This document shows, piece after piece, positions 30,001 to 38,268 of a stretch of 64,000 bases of DNA (positions within the stretch are counted from its first letter, which is position 1; every line of letters begins with the position of its first letter). Location: contig NZ_BARF01000060.1 in the NCBI RefSeq assembly GCF_000367365.1, forward strand, positions 1-64,000, given 5' to 3'. A program made the position numbers and the translations under genes. The stretch is from Streptomyces prunicolor NBRC 13075. GTDB taxonomy: Bacteria; Actinomycetota; Actinomycetes; Streptomycetales; Streptomycetaceae. The notes below the pieces were generated by a model. It saw only the letters and a list, made by a program, of their open reading frames with translations, searched no databases and was not told the DNA's origin.

Positions 30001-33000
30001 CCACCTCGACCCAGCAGGCCACCTCGTACAAGGGGTCCACCCCGGTCTACTCGACCATGTCGTCGCTCACCACGGACGTCTACGGTCGGACGCTGACCAG
30101 CACCGACGCCGACCAGCGGACCGCCACGACCGTCTACACCCCGACCACCGGCGCCGCACCCACCGCCATCGTCTCCACGGACCCGCTGCAACAGACGCTC
30201 AGTCAGACCTACGACCCGCTTCGCGGGTTGATGCTGACGCAGACCACCGCGGCCGGCTACGTCACCAAGGCGCAGTACGACGCGCTGGGGCGGATCACCG
30301 CCGTGTTCCGGCCCGGCATCACCGACGCCACGACCAAGTACAGCTACACGCTCGCCGCCGACAAGCCGAGTTCCGTCATCACGCAGACCCTGAATGACGA
30401 CGGCAGCTACCGCAGCAGCGAACTGCTGATGGACGCGCTGCTTCGGCCTCGCGAGACGCAGATCACCACCGTCGACGGCGGCCGGGACGTCACCGACACC
30501 GTCTACGACACCAACGGCTGGGTGGTCAAGTCCACAGCCCCTTACTACACCACTGGCGCCCCCAGCTCCACGCTGGTGCAGGCGCAGGACGGTGACATCC
30601 CCTCAGAAAGTGGCTTCACCTACGACGGTGCCGGACGCAAGACCGTGGCCACCGCCTATGCGCTGGGCACCGCCACCTGGAACACCACCACCGTCTTCGG
30701 CGGCAACTTCACCACCACCGTGCCCCCGAAGGGCGGCGTGGCCGAAACCACGATCACCGACGCCCGGGGACGCCAGACCGACCTGTACCAGTACCACGCC
30801 GGCGCCGCGGCCGACCCGGTCCACGCCGCCGCCTCGGACTACTCCGACACGCACTACACGTACTACCCGGACGGCCACCAGGCCGGCCAGACCGACCCGG
30901 CAGGCAACACCTGGACCTGGACCTACAACCTCCTCGGCGACCAGGTCGCGGCGACCGACCCCGACTCCGGTGCCTCCTCGGCGACCTATGACAACGCGGG
31001 CCAACTGCTCACCACGACCGACGCCCGGGGCGACCAGGCCCAGTACGACTACGACAAGGACGGCCGCAGGACCGCGGCCTACGACATCACCGGCAACGCC
31101 ACCGCGTCCACCGCCAACCAGATCGCCGCCTGGACGTACGACACGCTGAAGAAGGGGTACCTCACCTCTTCCACCTCCTACCAGCTGGGCACCACCAGGG
31201 CCTCGGTCACCAACACGGTGCTCGCCTACACCGGCATGGGCGAGGTCGCTGCCTCGAAGACCACGCTGGCCAACCTGCCGAGCAACCTGGCACCGCTGGC
31301 GCCGTCCGCCGGCTACACGGAGGCCTACACGTACAAGATCACCGGTACGCTGTCGGGCCGGCAGGACCCGGCGGGCGGCGGACTGCCCGCTGAATCCGTC
31401 AACTACGGCTACGACCAGTACGGTCAGGTCACCAGCGTCGGCAGCACCGGCACCGCCGCCTGGACGTACGTCTCCGCCATCGGCTACGACGAGTACGGCG
31501 ACCCGCTCCAGTACTCCATGGGCCCGACCACCAGCTGGGTCGATCTGACCCTGAAGTACGACCCGCAGACCGGCCAGCCCACCGACGCCAAGACCACCGA
31601 TTCCACCAGCGCCACGGTTGTCGACGACACCAGCTACACCTGGGGGAACTCGGGCGTCTCCAAGGGCGCAGGACTGCTCACCTCGACCACCGACAGCCAG
31701 AACGGCGGCTCGGTCACGGACACCCAGTGCTACGGCTACGACTGGGCAGCCCGCCTGACCTCGGCTTGGACCGCCACCGACAACTGCGCCGCCACACCCG
31801 ACACCGGCAGCAGCGCCACCGTCGGCGGCACCAACCCCTACTGGCAGACGTGGAGCTACGCCGCCGACGGCCAGCGCCAGACACAGACCGACCACGACAC
31901 CTCCGGCAACAGCGCCGACGACACCACCACGACCTACCACTACCCGGACCCGGGCTCCGCGACCGACCAGCCGCACACGCTCGGCAGCACCACCGCCACC
32001 GGCCCGGCGACCGCCGCGAACACGGCGTCATACCACTACGACGCATCCGGCAACACCACCTCGATCCAGGGCGGCGCACTGGGCGACCAGACCCTGACCT
32101 GGAACCACCAGAACCGGCTGGACACCGACACCACGTCGGCCGGCGCCACCAGCTACCTCTACGGCCTCGACGGCGGCCTGGTGCTGCGCACCGACCCGAC
32201 CCAGGCCACGCTCTACCTGGGCGACGAGGAGCTGGTGGAGAACACCGCCACCAAGGCGGTGACCGGCACCCGCTACTACTCCGTCAACGGCACCACCGTG
32301 GCCGCCCGCTCCAGCAGCGGGAACGTCCAGTACCTGATCCCCAACCGGCAGGGTACCGACTACCTGTCCGTCGACTACCAGACCCAGGCGGTGACACGGC
32401 GCCAGTACCTGCCGTTCGGCGGGACCCGCGGCGCGGCCCCGGCCTCCTGGCTCGGCGACAAGGGGTATGTGGGCGGCACCACCGACACCGCCACCAGCCT
32501 GGTGAACCTCGGTCTGCGCGAGTACGACACGCAGACCGGCCGCTTCGTCAGCCGAGACCCGCAACTGGAGGCCACCGACCCCTCGCAGCTGACGGGCTAC
32601 GACTACGCCGCCAACAATCCGGTGACCGGCAGCGACCCGACCGGACAGAGCTGGTTCAGCTCCCTCTCCAACGCGGTCTCCAGCTTCGCCGACACTGCCC
32701 AGCAGGTCATCGACCGGACCAACGGTCCCATGGCCGCACTCGGCGTCGGGCAGCTGCTGCTCGGCGGAGCTGCGGACGGCCTGGGCGGCGCGCTCATGGC
32801 GTCCGGCATCGGGGCGCTCGGACCGGGCGAGGCCCTGATCTGGGCGGGCTCCGCACTCGCCGTCACTGGCTCCGCCACGGTGGCCACCGCTGTCGCAGCG
32901 CCGAATATCGCGTTTGCCGTCCGGAACGGTGATGGCGGCGGGGGCGGCGACGACGGGGGTGGGTCCGACGGCTCGTCCGCCGAGGATTCGAGCCGGGACG

Positions 33001-33557
33001 CGGATGCGCAGTCCTTGGTCGGTGAGCACAAGAATCAAGGGCGGACCTCGCAGCTCACCCTGGACAACGCCTACCGCTCGCTGGACGGCGCCCCGGAGGG
33101 GACCCGGTCCCAGCTTCTGCCCGAAGAACATGAATACAAGAACATGCCGGGTTATAAGAACCCTGACCTCGAGTACCTCGACCAGCAGGGCAACGTCGTC
33201 GGCTATGGCGAGGTCAAGACGGTTGGGGATGCCGATCAGGGAGTCTTCAACAAGCAGCTCGCCAAGGCCGTCCAGCAGCTGCGCGTTCGCGAGGACGTGG
33301 AGGGGGAGATGGACGTCAACGAGATCTTCGTTCAGGTCCCCGACCTGGTCGATGCTCGGGAGGTCAAAGGGTGGGTCCGCGCCTATCAAAAAGGCCGCCT
33401 GCATCATGGGAGCGACCTCGAAAAGATCCGCGGATACCATGTGCGGGTCTACACCGAAAGCGGTAGCAAATTGGCTGACTTCGACCTCGGGATCGACGCC
33501 GACGAAGGCCACGTCGTGGACCACACCTACTATTCGCCGAACGGGTACTCCTACTGA
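27084..33557 (+). CDS. RHS/YD-repeat polymorphic toxin with PD-(D/E)xK-like nuclease tip
   Basis: About 2157 residues. A signal peptide (core MTAAISVIVGLTGTAEA) leads to an N-terminal region, then a long shell of YD repeats (YDxxGRxTxxxD pattern, about residues 900-1750). The RHS core ends with LREYDTQTGRFVSRDP and NPVTGSDPTG near 1850, where the toxin tip is normally released. After a hydrophobic segment and a Gly/Asp-rich linker (about 1950-1970) comes the tip. There DLEYLDQQGN and GYGEVKTV give an Asp...Glu-x-Lys arrangement typical of restriction-fold nucleases; this is my inference. Start uncertain between GTG 27084 and GTG 27093. A family of cognate-looking immunity genes follows. Confidence 0.9.
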   Translation: MRPVGPLIRGLTAMTAAISVIVGLTGTAEAVSNHRQPGLTQVKPVPVTAVRSHYGPVRHLANSPSPKVKWPSGTAVFAATAMTAAAPTATGGTAANTHAASGARLRAGSLPVWLAPSAGLSLGHAAVRILPQRTGQSAGVDGVLLKLSGLPSGSHGKVKVGLDYRDFSAAFGADWGSRLRLVKLPDCALTTPRLASCRTQTPVASANSATAHTLSAPLTLAKNSVVLAATAAPSGGGGDFAATSLKPSGSWQAGGSTDAFTWSYPITGPSVPGGLTPNLSLGYDSQSVDGLTSSTNNQASVVGDGFSLPSNYIERSYGSCHDNPTGATKTWDNCWSSDNQLTLSLNGTTTTLIKDDTTGTFRAQGDSDERVERLTGATNGAQSGEYFRVTTSDGTQYTFGLNRLPGWASGNATTNSVLTEPVYSTDSTQPCYNATWANSWCQQGYRWMLDYVKDTHGDVMSSFYTPTTAYYARNLGKTADTPYVRDAVLAKIQYGQRDGSVYSTSPAAQVTFAYNGRCNTSATGCATSTLTSSTASHWPDVPFDLNCASGATCSANSPTFWSENELTGVQTQALVGSTETNVDSWAFTYSFPATGDATTPSLWLNSVTRAGQDTSAGGSTSALAMPKVTFSGAPLSNRVDVTDGYPPITRYRLNTITTESGGIISVGYSTAACASGTPSDAGQNTSLCYPGYWTPTGQTSPMLDWFNKYVVTAVTQQDPTGGGVNDTITTRYLPVGTPAWHYDDNPLTPTAQRTWDQWRGYGGMKVTTGTAPDPVTETDYTYFRGMDGDTLSGGKTRSAAVTDSRGDPPVTDSAQYAGLTYETILYNGLNSGKVVNDTIAAPWSSSATAVHALSGGLPAQKAFLTGQNAVNVFTPLASGATRETETDYTRDSHGRVTRVDDKGDVSTATDDLCTTASYADNTSTGIFDLVDETKTVSVNCSATPTLPDDAVSDKRVYYDGSGTLGAAPTVGDPTSTQQATSYKGSTPVYSTMSSLTTDVYGRTLTSTDADQRTATTVYTPTTGAAPTAIVSTDPLQQTLSQTYDPLRGLMLTQTTAAGYVTKAQYDALGRITAVFRPGITDATTKYSYTLAADKPSSVITQTLNDDGSYRSSELLMDALLRPRETQITTVDGGRDVTDTVYDTNGWVVKSTAPYYTTGAPSSTLVQAQDGDIPSESGFTYDGAGRKTVATAYALGTATWNTTTVFGGNFTTTVPPKGGVAETTITDARGRQTDLYQYHAGAAADPVHAAASDYSDTHYTYYPDGHQAGQTDPAGNTWTWTYNLLGDQVAATDPDSGASSATYDNAGQLLTTTDARGDQAQYDYDKDGRRTAAYDITGNATASTANQIAAWTYDTLKKGYLTSSTSYQLGTTRASVTNTVLAYTGMGEVAASKTTLANLPSNLAPLAPSAGYTEAYTYKITGTLSGRQDPAGGGLPAESVNYGYDQYGQVTSVGSTGTAAWTYVSAIGYDEYGDPLQYSMGPTTSWVDLTLKYDPQTGQPTDAKTTDSTSATVVDDTSYTWGNSGVSKGAGLLTSTTDSQNGGSVTDTQCYGYDWAARLTSAWTATDNCAATPDTGSSATVGGTNPYWQTWSYAADGQRQTQTDHDTSGNSADDTTTTYHYPDPGSATDQPHTLGSTTATGPATAANTASYHYDASGNTTSIQGGALGDQTLTWNHQNRLDTDTTSAGATSYLYGLDGGLVLRTDPTQATLYLGDEELVENTATKAVTGTRYYSVNGTTVAARSSSGNVQYLIPNRQGTDYLSVDYQTQAVTRRQYLPFGGTRGAAPASWLGDKGYVGGTTDTATSLVNLGLREYDTQTGRFVSRDPQLEATDPSQLTGYDYAANNPVTGSDPTGQSWFSSLSNAVSSFADTAQQVIDRTNGPMAALGVGQLLLGGAADGLGGALMASGIGALGPGEALIWAGSALAVTGSATVATAVAAPNIAFAVRNGDGGGGGDDGGGSDGSSAEDSSRDADAQSLVGEHKNQGRTSQLTLDNAYRSLDGAPEGTRSQLLPEEHEYKNMPGYKNPDLEYLDQQGNVVGYGEVKTVGDADQGVFNKQLAKAVQQLRVREDVEGEMDVNEIFVQVPDLVDAREVKGWVRAYQKGRLHHGSDLEKIRGYHVRVYTESGSKLADFDLGIDADEGHVVDHTYYSPNGYSY

Positions 33558-33660
33558 TCCGCCTGTTGCGGCTGTCTGACACCAGGCTGTAGCCCGGAGC
33601 AGGAGCGGATGCGTACCGTCAGGACGCGTCCGCCCCTGCCTGTTCGAAAGGCGCGTTTCC

Positions 33661-34335
33661 TTGTCCTCGACGCTTTACCGCGTGCGTGAACCGTTTCCAG
33701 ACGCTTTGAGCGCGCTGTCGCGGGCGCGCGCGATCATGCGCGACCTGACCGACTGGACGGCCGAGCCCTGGCCTCAGCTGGACAAGGTCACCACGGTCGA
33801 GCAATTCACCTACGCACTTCGCACTTTCGACACCGCCCGGTTCACCGCGGACCGGGTACCTCACGTCTTCCCTTTCATGGACGAGTTGCGGCGCCGGGGA
33901 GTCGTCACGTTCGACGCCCGGCAGATGAAGTCCTGGTTCAGCGGCGACGTGCGGCTGGGCCCGGACCTGGCGGATCTTTGGCCCCTTCCCGAGAGCGTGG
34001 ACCTCTCCCTGGCTGCGACTCCGCCCTTCGGCGCGCCCGGGGGTGAACCTGAGGACACCTGCACCGAGGAGGAACTGGACCGGATGGTCTCGGTGCTTGG
34101 CCCGCTGACCATGAGCGTCATCTGGGACTGCGCCTGGCGTGGTCTCCCGGAGGCCAAGGGCTGCGGCGTGCTGCTCTGCCTGAACAGCGTCTGGCTGCGG
34201 CAGCACGACGAGCCGTCCCCCGGCGAGTTCGGCGTCTGGATCTCCCTCGGCCCCCGCGTCGCCTGGACGCCTGAGGGCCAAACCTGGGTCCGCGACTCCG
34301 GACTCCCGCTGGGTCAACCCGAGGAAGGCTGGTGA
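33661..34335 (+). CDS. putative immunity protein to the RHS toxin
   Basis: A 224-residue cytoplasmic protein with no signal peptide, directly after the toxin gene, where RHS immunity genes sit. I do not recognise its family. Visible features: STLYRVREPF start, EELDRMVSVLGPL, and a conserved end PSPGEFGVWISLG...VAWTPEG. The start is TTG at 33661, preceded by GAAAGG; the same TTG context is kept in two further copies, which supports it. The second copy (34650-35327) is similar along its whole length. Presumed to neutralise the tip nuclease by binding it. Confidence 0.72.
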   Translation: MSSTLYRVREPFPDALSALSRARAIMRDLTDWTAEPWPQLDKVTTVEQFTYALRTFDTARFTADRVPHVFPFMDELRRRGVVTFDARQMKSWFSGDVRLGPDLADLWPLPESVDLSLAATPPFGAPGGEPEDTCTEEELDRMVSVLGPLTMSVIWDCAWRGLPEAKGCGVLLCLNSVWLRQHDEPSPGEFGVWISLGPRVAWTPEGQTWVRDSGLPLGQPEEGW

Positions 34336-34544
34336 CCCGGACGCCACGCGCCCCCTTACACGCCAGTGCAGGCAAGGCGTGCGAGCCACTTGCGCGGGGT
34401 GGCGTCAAGTCGATCCGAGGGTTCCGTCTGCGGGTCTTCAGCGAAAGCGGCAACAGTCTGGGGACCTTCGACTTGGGCGCCAATGCTGACGAAGGCCGTG
34501 TCGAGGGACGTACCTACTATTCGTCGAACGGGTACCTCTACTGA
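34332..34544 (+). pseudogene. orphan toxin tail (RHS tip remnant), unit 2
   Basis: Reads IRGFRLRVFSESGNSLGTFDL...DEGRVEGRTYYSSNGYLY. It aligns with the last 40 residues of the intact toxin (IRGYHVRVYTESGSKLADFDL...HTYYSPNGYSY). Only the tail is left, so it has no nuclease site. The open frame starts at a GTG overlapping the previous immunity stop by GTGA, so a 70-residue peptide could in principle be made. It is best read as a displaced tip fragment that a silent cassette left behind. Confidence 0.7.
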
Positions 34545-34649
34545 TCCGCCTGCTGCCGCTGTCCGACATCAGGCTGAAGTCCGGGACAGGGGCGGATGCG
34601 TACCCGTGAGGGCACGTCCGCCCCTGGCCCTGTTCGAAAGGCACGTTCC

Positions 34650-35327
34650 TTGTCCTCGACGCTCTACCGAGTGCGTGAATCCTTTCTCGACGCCCCGAGC
34701 GCGCTGGGCCGCGCGCGAGCGATCTCGCGCGATCTCGCCGACTGGACCTCTTGCCCGACGCCCCGCATGGAGCCGGTCACCACAGCCGAGCAATACGCCT
34801 ACGTCCTCTCTGCCTTCGACACCGCCCGCATCTACGGGAACCGGAGAGAACCCGGCGTCGGCCTCTCTCTGGAGGAACTGCGGCGTCGCACCGTCGTCAC
34901 GTTCGACAACGACGAGCCGAACTCCTGGTTCGCCGGGTACGTGAGACTCTGCCCCGACCTGACCGACCTCTGGCCGCTGCCCGCGGGGCTGACCCTCACT
35001 CTGGACTCGACCTCGCCCTTCGGTGATCCTTACAGCGAGCCCGACCCCGACTGCACCGAGGACGAACTGGATCACATGGTTTCCGTTCTCGGACCGTTGG
35101 CTCTGAACGCAAGCTGGGACTGCGGCTGGCGCGGTCTCGCCGAGTCCAAGGACTGCGGCGTGCAACTCTGCGCCAACAGCGTCTGGACGCGCCAGATCGC
35201 CGAACCGTCCCCCGGCGAGTTCGGCGTCTGGATCTCCCTCGGCAACCGCATCGCCTGGACGACCGAAGGCGAGAGCTGGCGCCGCGACTGCGGACTTTCG
35301 CTGGGCGAACCCCAGCAAGGCTGGTGA
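34650..35327 (+). CDS. putative immunity protein, second copy
   Basis: A 225-residue paralogue of the first immunity protein: same STLYRVRES start, EEQYAYVLSAFDTARIY, SWFAGYVRL, EDELDHMVSVLGPL and PSPGEFGVWISLG. The TTG at 34650 follows GAAAGGCACGTTCC. Many substitutions but no frameshifts, so it is under selection or recent. It would protect against a different tip variant, or act as a spare. Family unrecognised. Confidence 0.7.
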   Translation: MSSTLYRVRESFLDAPSALGRARAISRDLADWTSCPTPRMEPVTTAEQYAYVLSAFDTARIYGNRREPGVGLSLEELRRRTVVTFDNDEPNSWFAGYVRLCPDLTDLWPLPAGLTLTLDSTSPFGDPYSEPDPDCTEDELDHMVSVLGPLALNASWDCGWRGLAESKDCGVQLCANSVWTRQIAEPSPGEFGVWISLGNRIAWTTEGESWRRDCGLSLGEPQQGW

Positions 35328-35499
35328 CTTGGACGCCCGGAGCTTTACGCCCCGGTGGAGGCGAGGCGTGGGGGGTGACGCCGGGGTGGGGCGGAACACG
35401 TGGGCGAAGCAATGGAGGTCGGGCAGGCTGCCCGGCAGTCTTCCCCGGCGACCGGCAGGCAGGTGCCGGTCAGCAGCCAGCCAGCCTCGCTGGACTCAG

Positions 35500-35624
35500 G
35501 GGTCCCCTCTGCGGGTCTACACGAAAGCGCCGACAGCCTGGGCGACCTCGACCTCGGCAGCAACGCCGACCAAGGTCACGTCGAGGTACATACCTGCTGT
35601 CTGCTGAACAGTTGCTCCTGCTGA
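35500..35624 (+). pseudogene. orphan toxin tail, unit 3
   Basis: Reads GLHESADSLGDLDLGSNADQGHVEVHTCCLLNSCSC, matching the toxin end (VYTESGSKLADFDL...HTYYSPNGYSY). All four tail tyrosines are cysteines here, each by an A-to-G change, and a frame slip lies near 35518. It is a decayed fragment. Confidence 0.6.
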
Positions 35625-35727
35625 ACCGCTGGCTACCGCTGTCTGACTTCAGGCTGTAATCCGGGATGGGGCGGATGCGTACTGTGAGGACGAGTCCGCC
35701 CCTGGTCCCGTCCGAAAGGCACGTTCC

Positions 35728-35852
35728 TTGCCCTCGACGCTCTACCGAGTACGCGAACCCTTTCTCGACGCAGTGAGCGCGCTGTCGCAGGCACGGGCGA
35801 TCATGCGTGACCTGACCGACTGGACGGCCGAGCCCTGGCCTCAGCTGGACAA
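35728..35852 (+). pseudogene. third immunity gene, truncated
   Basis: From TTG 35728 it follows the first immunity gene closely (STLYRVREPFLDAVSALSQARAIMRDLTDWTAEPWPQLDN). The match ends abruptly at 35852, after CAGCTGGACAA. Beyond that the DNA is unrelated and less GC-rich, so the gene was cut by a rearrangement. Confidence 0.8.
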
Positions 35853-35948
35853 TCGTCCCAAGTAGTTACCAATCAAGCTGGGATTGGAGTGGTCCACTAC
35901 GGCGTATCTCTGTACAGCGAGCTTTCTGTGCAAGCCTTCCAGGCTCAT
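35841..35948 (-). pseudogene. start of an unknown gene, cut at the same junction
   Basis: The ATG at 35948 has AAGGAG 10 bases upstream and opens MSLEGLHRKLAVQRYAVVD, HSNPSLIGNYLGRL. It then enters the truncated immunity gene and stops after two residues. It lies 61 bases downstream of the ImmA/IrrE gene in the same direction, so it was probably the third gene of that operon before truncation. Family unknown. Confidence 0.5.
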
Positions 35949-36009
35949 ATGGTGCTGTCTCTCCTTCTTATGAAGGGTTACGCGGTTGAGGCTGTAAAAC
36001 CTGTTCAGT

Positions 36010-37170
36010 TCAGGCTCGACGTAGTGTGACGACGTTGCTGGGGAGCGAGGACTGTGCTGTCTTGGCATGCTCCTGGACTACTGCCGGGGCTTCCCTCAGG
36101 CCAGAGGTGATCTGTTCCATCAGGTCGGGGGCCCAGCCGCCGGTGAGGGTGGTGAAGAGGTCTGGGGTAGGCCGTTGCTCCAGGCCGCGTTCAGCCATTA
36201 CGGCGAGCAGACGTGGCCGCTCGGGTTCCAGATCGGCCCATCCGGGTTCCTGGATCCTCCAGGTGACTCCCGTGTGGGGATCGCGGCGTGCGGAGAGCTG
36301 CTTGAAGAGGCCCGTGGCGCGGTGTTCCTCAACGAGACCGAGGTGCTTGCCGTGCGTGATGATCGCCGCGAGTGACATCTTCCAACGCTGCTTCAGCGGC
36401 ATCAGGGACGTGAGTGTGACGGCACCGGGCCACTCCTCGCGGAGCATGTCAGCGGGAAACAGGAACTCGTTGGCGAAGCGGTTGGCGGCATCTTCGTCTA
36501 CCTCGCCTGTGGTTCCACGATGCAGGATCAGGTGGCCGGCCTCGTGGGCGATCGACCAACGCGTGCGCTCCCACGAGTTCACCGGCCGCGCGACGATCAG
36601 AGGTTGTTCGTGAAAGTCCCCACCCCATACGGAGAAGGCGTCGTGTCTGGCGTCTGGCATGTCGACGTCGGCGACGGCAACGGGTACGCCGGCGCGTTCC
36701 AGCGTGTGGATGACATGGGGGATCGGCTCGGATTCGGGAAGGTCGAGTGCCTGACGGGTCTGCCGGGCAGCTTCTTCGGGACTGATGTCCTGGCGTAGCG
36801 CCATCGGCAGACGGAGAGGGGGCTGCGTGGCGTGTTCGCCGAGGGCGGTCACGAGCTCAACGATCATCTCGGCCAAGGTGGTGAGGGCGTCGATCTGCGC
36901 CACCTTGATCGACTTCTTGCTGCGGAACAGCAGCGAACCGCGGTGAATGGGTAGCCCCGGAGGCTGGGAGAAGAACTCGGCGGGAAACCTCAAGCGGGTC
37001 GCGAGAGTTCTGAGCTTGAGACGCGGCATGTCCGTGGACGTCGAGCGTTCGAGCGCGGTCCACGCCGAGGGGGACATGTCCAGCATCTGCGCGAGAGGCT
37101 TGATGGGGCTTTGGCGGATCGTCCGTGCCTGACGGACGCGATATCCGTAGACGGCGATCGTGTCAGCCAC
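36010..37170 (-). CDS. XRE regulator fused to ImmA/IrrE metallopeptidase
   Basis: A 386-residue protein: N-terminal helix-turn-helix (residues about 10-60, LAQMLDMSPSAWTALERS), then an ImmA/IrrE zinc peptidase (about 140-300). The site is WSIAHEAGHLILHR with HExxH and a downstream Glu/Asn block (DEDAANRFANEFLFP). ImmA of ICEBs1 cleaves its repressor, and IrrE/DdrO controls DNA-damage genes. XRE-ImmA fusions often form toxin-antitoxin-like or stress switches. GTG start at 37170. The gene upstream (37204-37857) ends 33 bases away and is likely co-transcribed. Confidence 0.9.
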   Translation of the reverse strand: MADTIAVYGYRVRQARTIRQSPIKPLAQMLDMSPSAWTALERSTSTDMPRLKLRTLATRLRFPAEFFSQPPGLPIHRGSLLFRSKKSIKVAQIDALTTLAEMIVELVTALGEHATQPPLRLPMALRQDISPEEAARQTRQALDLPESEPIPHVIHTLERAGVPVAVADVDMPDARHDAFSVWGGDFHEQPLIVARPVNSWERTRWSIAHEAGHLILHRGTTGEVDEDAANRFANEFLFPADMLREEWPGAVTLTSLMPLKQRWKMSLAAIITHGKHLGLVEEHRATGLFKQLSARRDPHTGVTWRIQEPGWADLEPERPRLLAVMAERGLEQRPTPDLFTTLTGGWAPDLMEQITSGLREAPAVVQEHAKTAQSSLPSNVVTLRRA

Positions 37171-37203
37171 AGCAGCCCATCTCCATTGTCTATCTGTGAG
37201 GGG

Positions 37204-37857
37204 CTACGCCTGAGTTGGTGTATCCCCTGTTCCGTCGGCTTCCCGAGGGTGGCGCCGGTCGACCAGGTCGTCGAAGTCGTCGTTCACCGCGCTGGCGACG
37301 GTCGCAACGTTAGCGTGCTTCAGAGTGGCGAGAAGAGGCACCTCCGTCGACGCGCAGACAGTCATCGGAGAGCGGTTGAGCTCCTCGAGGTCGTCCACGA
37401 TGACGGCCCTGAAGTCGGCCATGAGATCACTCGGGTCGATGTGCCATACAAGAACGGGGGTCAGGCCGACGTCCAGACCGTCGCCGTCGGCGTCGAAGAT
37501 CGGGGGTTGATGGACGTCAGGAGGGCGGTACGCCGCTGCGTTGAGCACGGGCGGCTCCTTGGCCTTGCGGACGCGTATTTCGTGGCCGGTGCGCTTCTCA
37601 CGGAGACACACTGAGCGGTTCGGCTTCTCCACGAGGGTGAACTTGCCCGACCCGAACACCGGGTTGTCGGCGGCGAGCAGGACGCGGTCCCGCATCTCCA
37701 TGGCCACCACCGCCCCCTGCACCTTCTTGGGGACCGGGCGCTTCTTCCGCTCGACCTCCATGGCGACAGCGAGGCTCTGTTCGCAGTACTCACGCATCCG
37801 CGCCAGATCCACCGCATTGCGCTCCACGAACGCATCGAGCCACGACTGTGGGTTCAT
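37204..37857 (-). CDS. unknown protein paired with XRE-ImmA
   Basis: A 217-residue protein I do not recognise. It begins MNPQSWLDAFVERNAVDLARM and is rich in charged residues, with a beta-rich middle (NRSVCLREKRTGHEIRVRK). An acidic end segment reads NDDFDDLVDRRHP. No signal peptide or membrane segment. Being first in a two- or three-gene operon with an ImmA-type peptidase, it could be the toxin or the peptidase target. The ATG at 37857 has only a weak ribosome site; the frame is open upstream to 38046. Confidence 0.6.
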   Translation of the reverse strand: MNPQSWLDAFVERNAVDLARMREYCEQSLAVAMEVERKKRPVPKKVQGAVVAMEMRDRVLLAADNPVFGSGKFTLVEKPNRSVCLREKRTGHEIRVRKAKEPPVLNAAAYRPPDVHQPPIFDADGDGLDVGLTPVLVWHIDPSDLMADFRAVIVDDLEELNRSPMTVCASTEVPLLATLKHANVATVASAVNDDFDDLVDRRHPREADGTGDTPTQA

Positions 37858-38268
37858 GCCTGAAATTTTCGCGGTGAACCCACATGGTGTCAACTCGTTT
37901 TCGAAAGAGTCGAGTTGGCGCAGGGGGTGGCTGCCGTAGTCCGACATGAGTTTCCGCAGGCCAGACAGGAGCGGTGCTCGCCAGGTCCTCCCTGAAGAAT
38001 CTTGTGATACCCAACTGTGCCCCGTCGTCCGAAAGTGACCGGGCATGGGGAGCCGACTACACGCCGTGATTCGAGGTCAGGCAGGCCGTCGTCGGCCCAG
38101 CGGGAGTGGTGACCGCGGCGGGAAGGGTCTGTCGGATGGGCGGGTGGCGACTCCTGGCGGACGGTCAGGAGTCGCCACCCGGTCGCACTCCGGTGTGCCC
38201 AAGATTTCCGTAGGCTGCATTGCTGGCAAGCAAAGCGATGAGCTGGTGAACCGCCGCCCGGTTCCTGT

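Larger units (their letters stand above)
33425..35852 (+). repeat. three tandem toxin-tail/immunity units
   Basis: The end of the RHS toxin gene, the spacer and the immunity gene are repeated at about 1-kb spacing: units begin near 33425, 34412 and 35500. Each unit has the toxin tail, then CAGGCTG, then a hairpin (GGGGCGGA...TCCGCCCC; 33602-33637, 34589-34624, 35668-35702), then GAAAGGCACGTTCC and a TTG start. Only unit 1 has the complete toxin; unit 3 is cut off at 35852. Confidence 0.85.

Noticed and set aside
35500-35624. Diversity-generating retroelement acting on the toxin tail (A-to-G changes at tyrosines)
   Set aside because: No reverse transcriptase, no template repeat, and non-adenine changes are also present.
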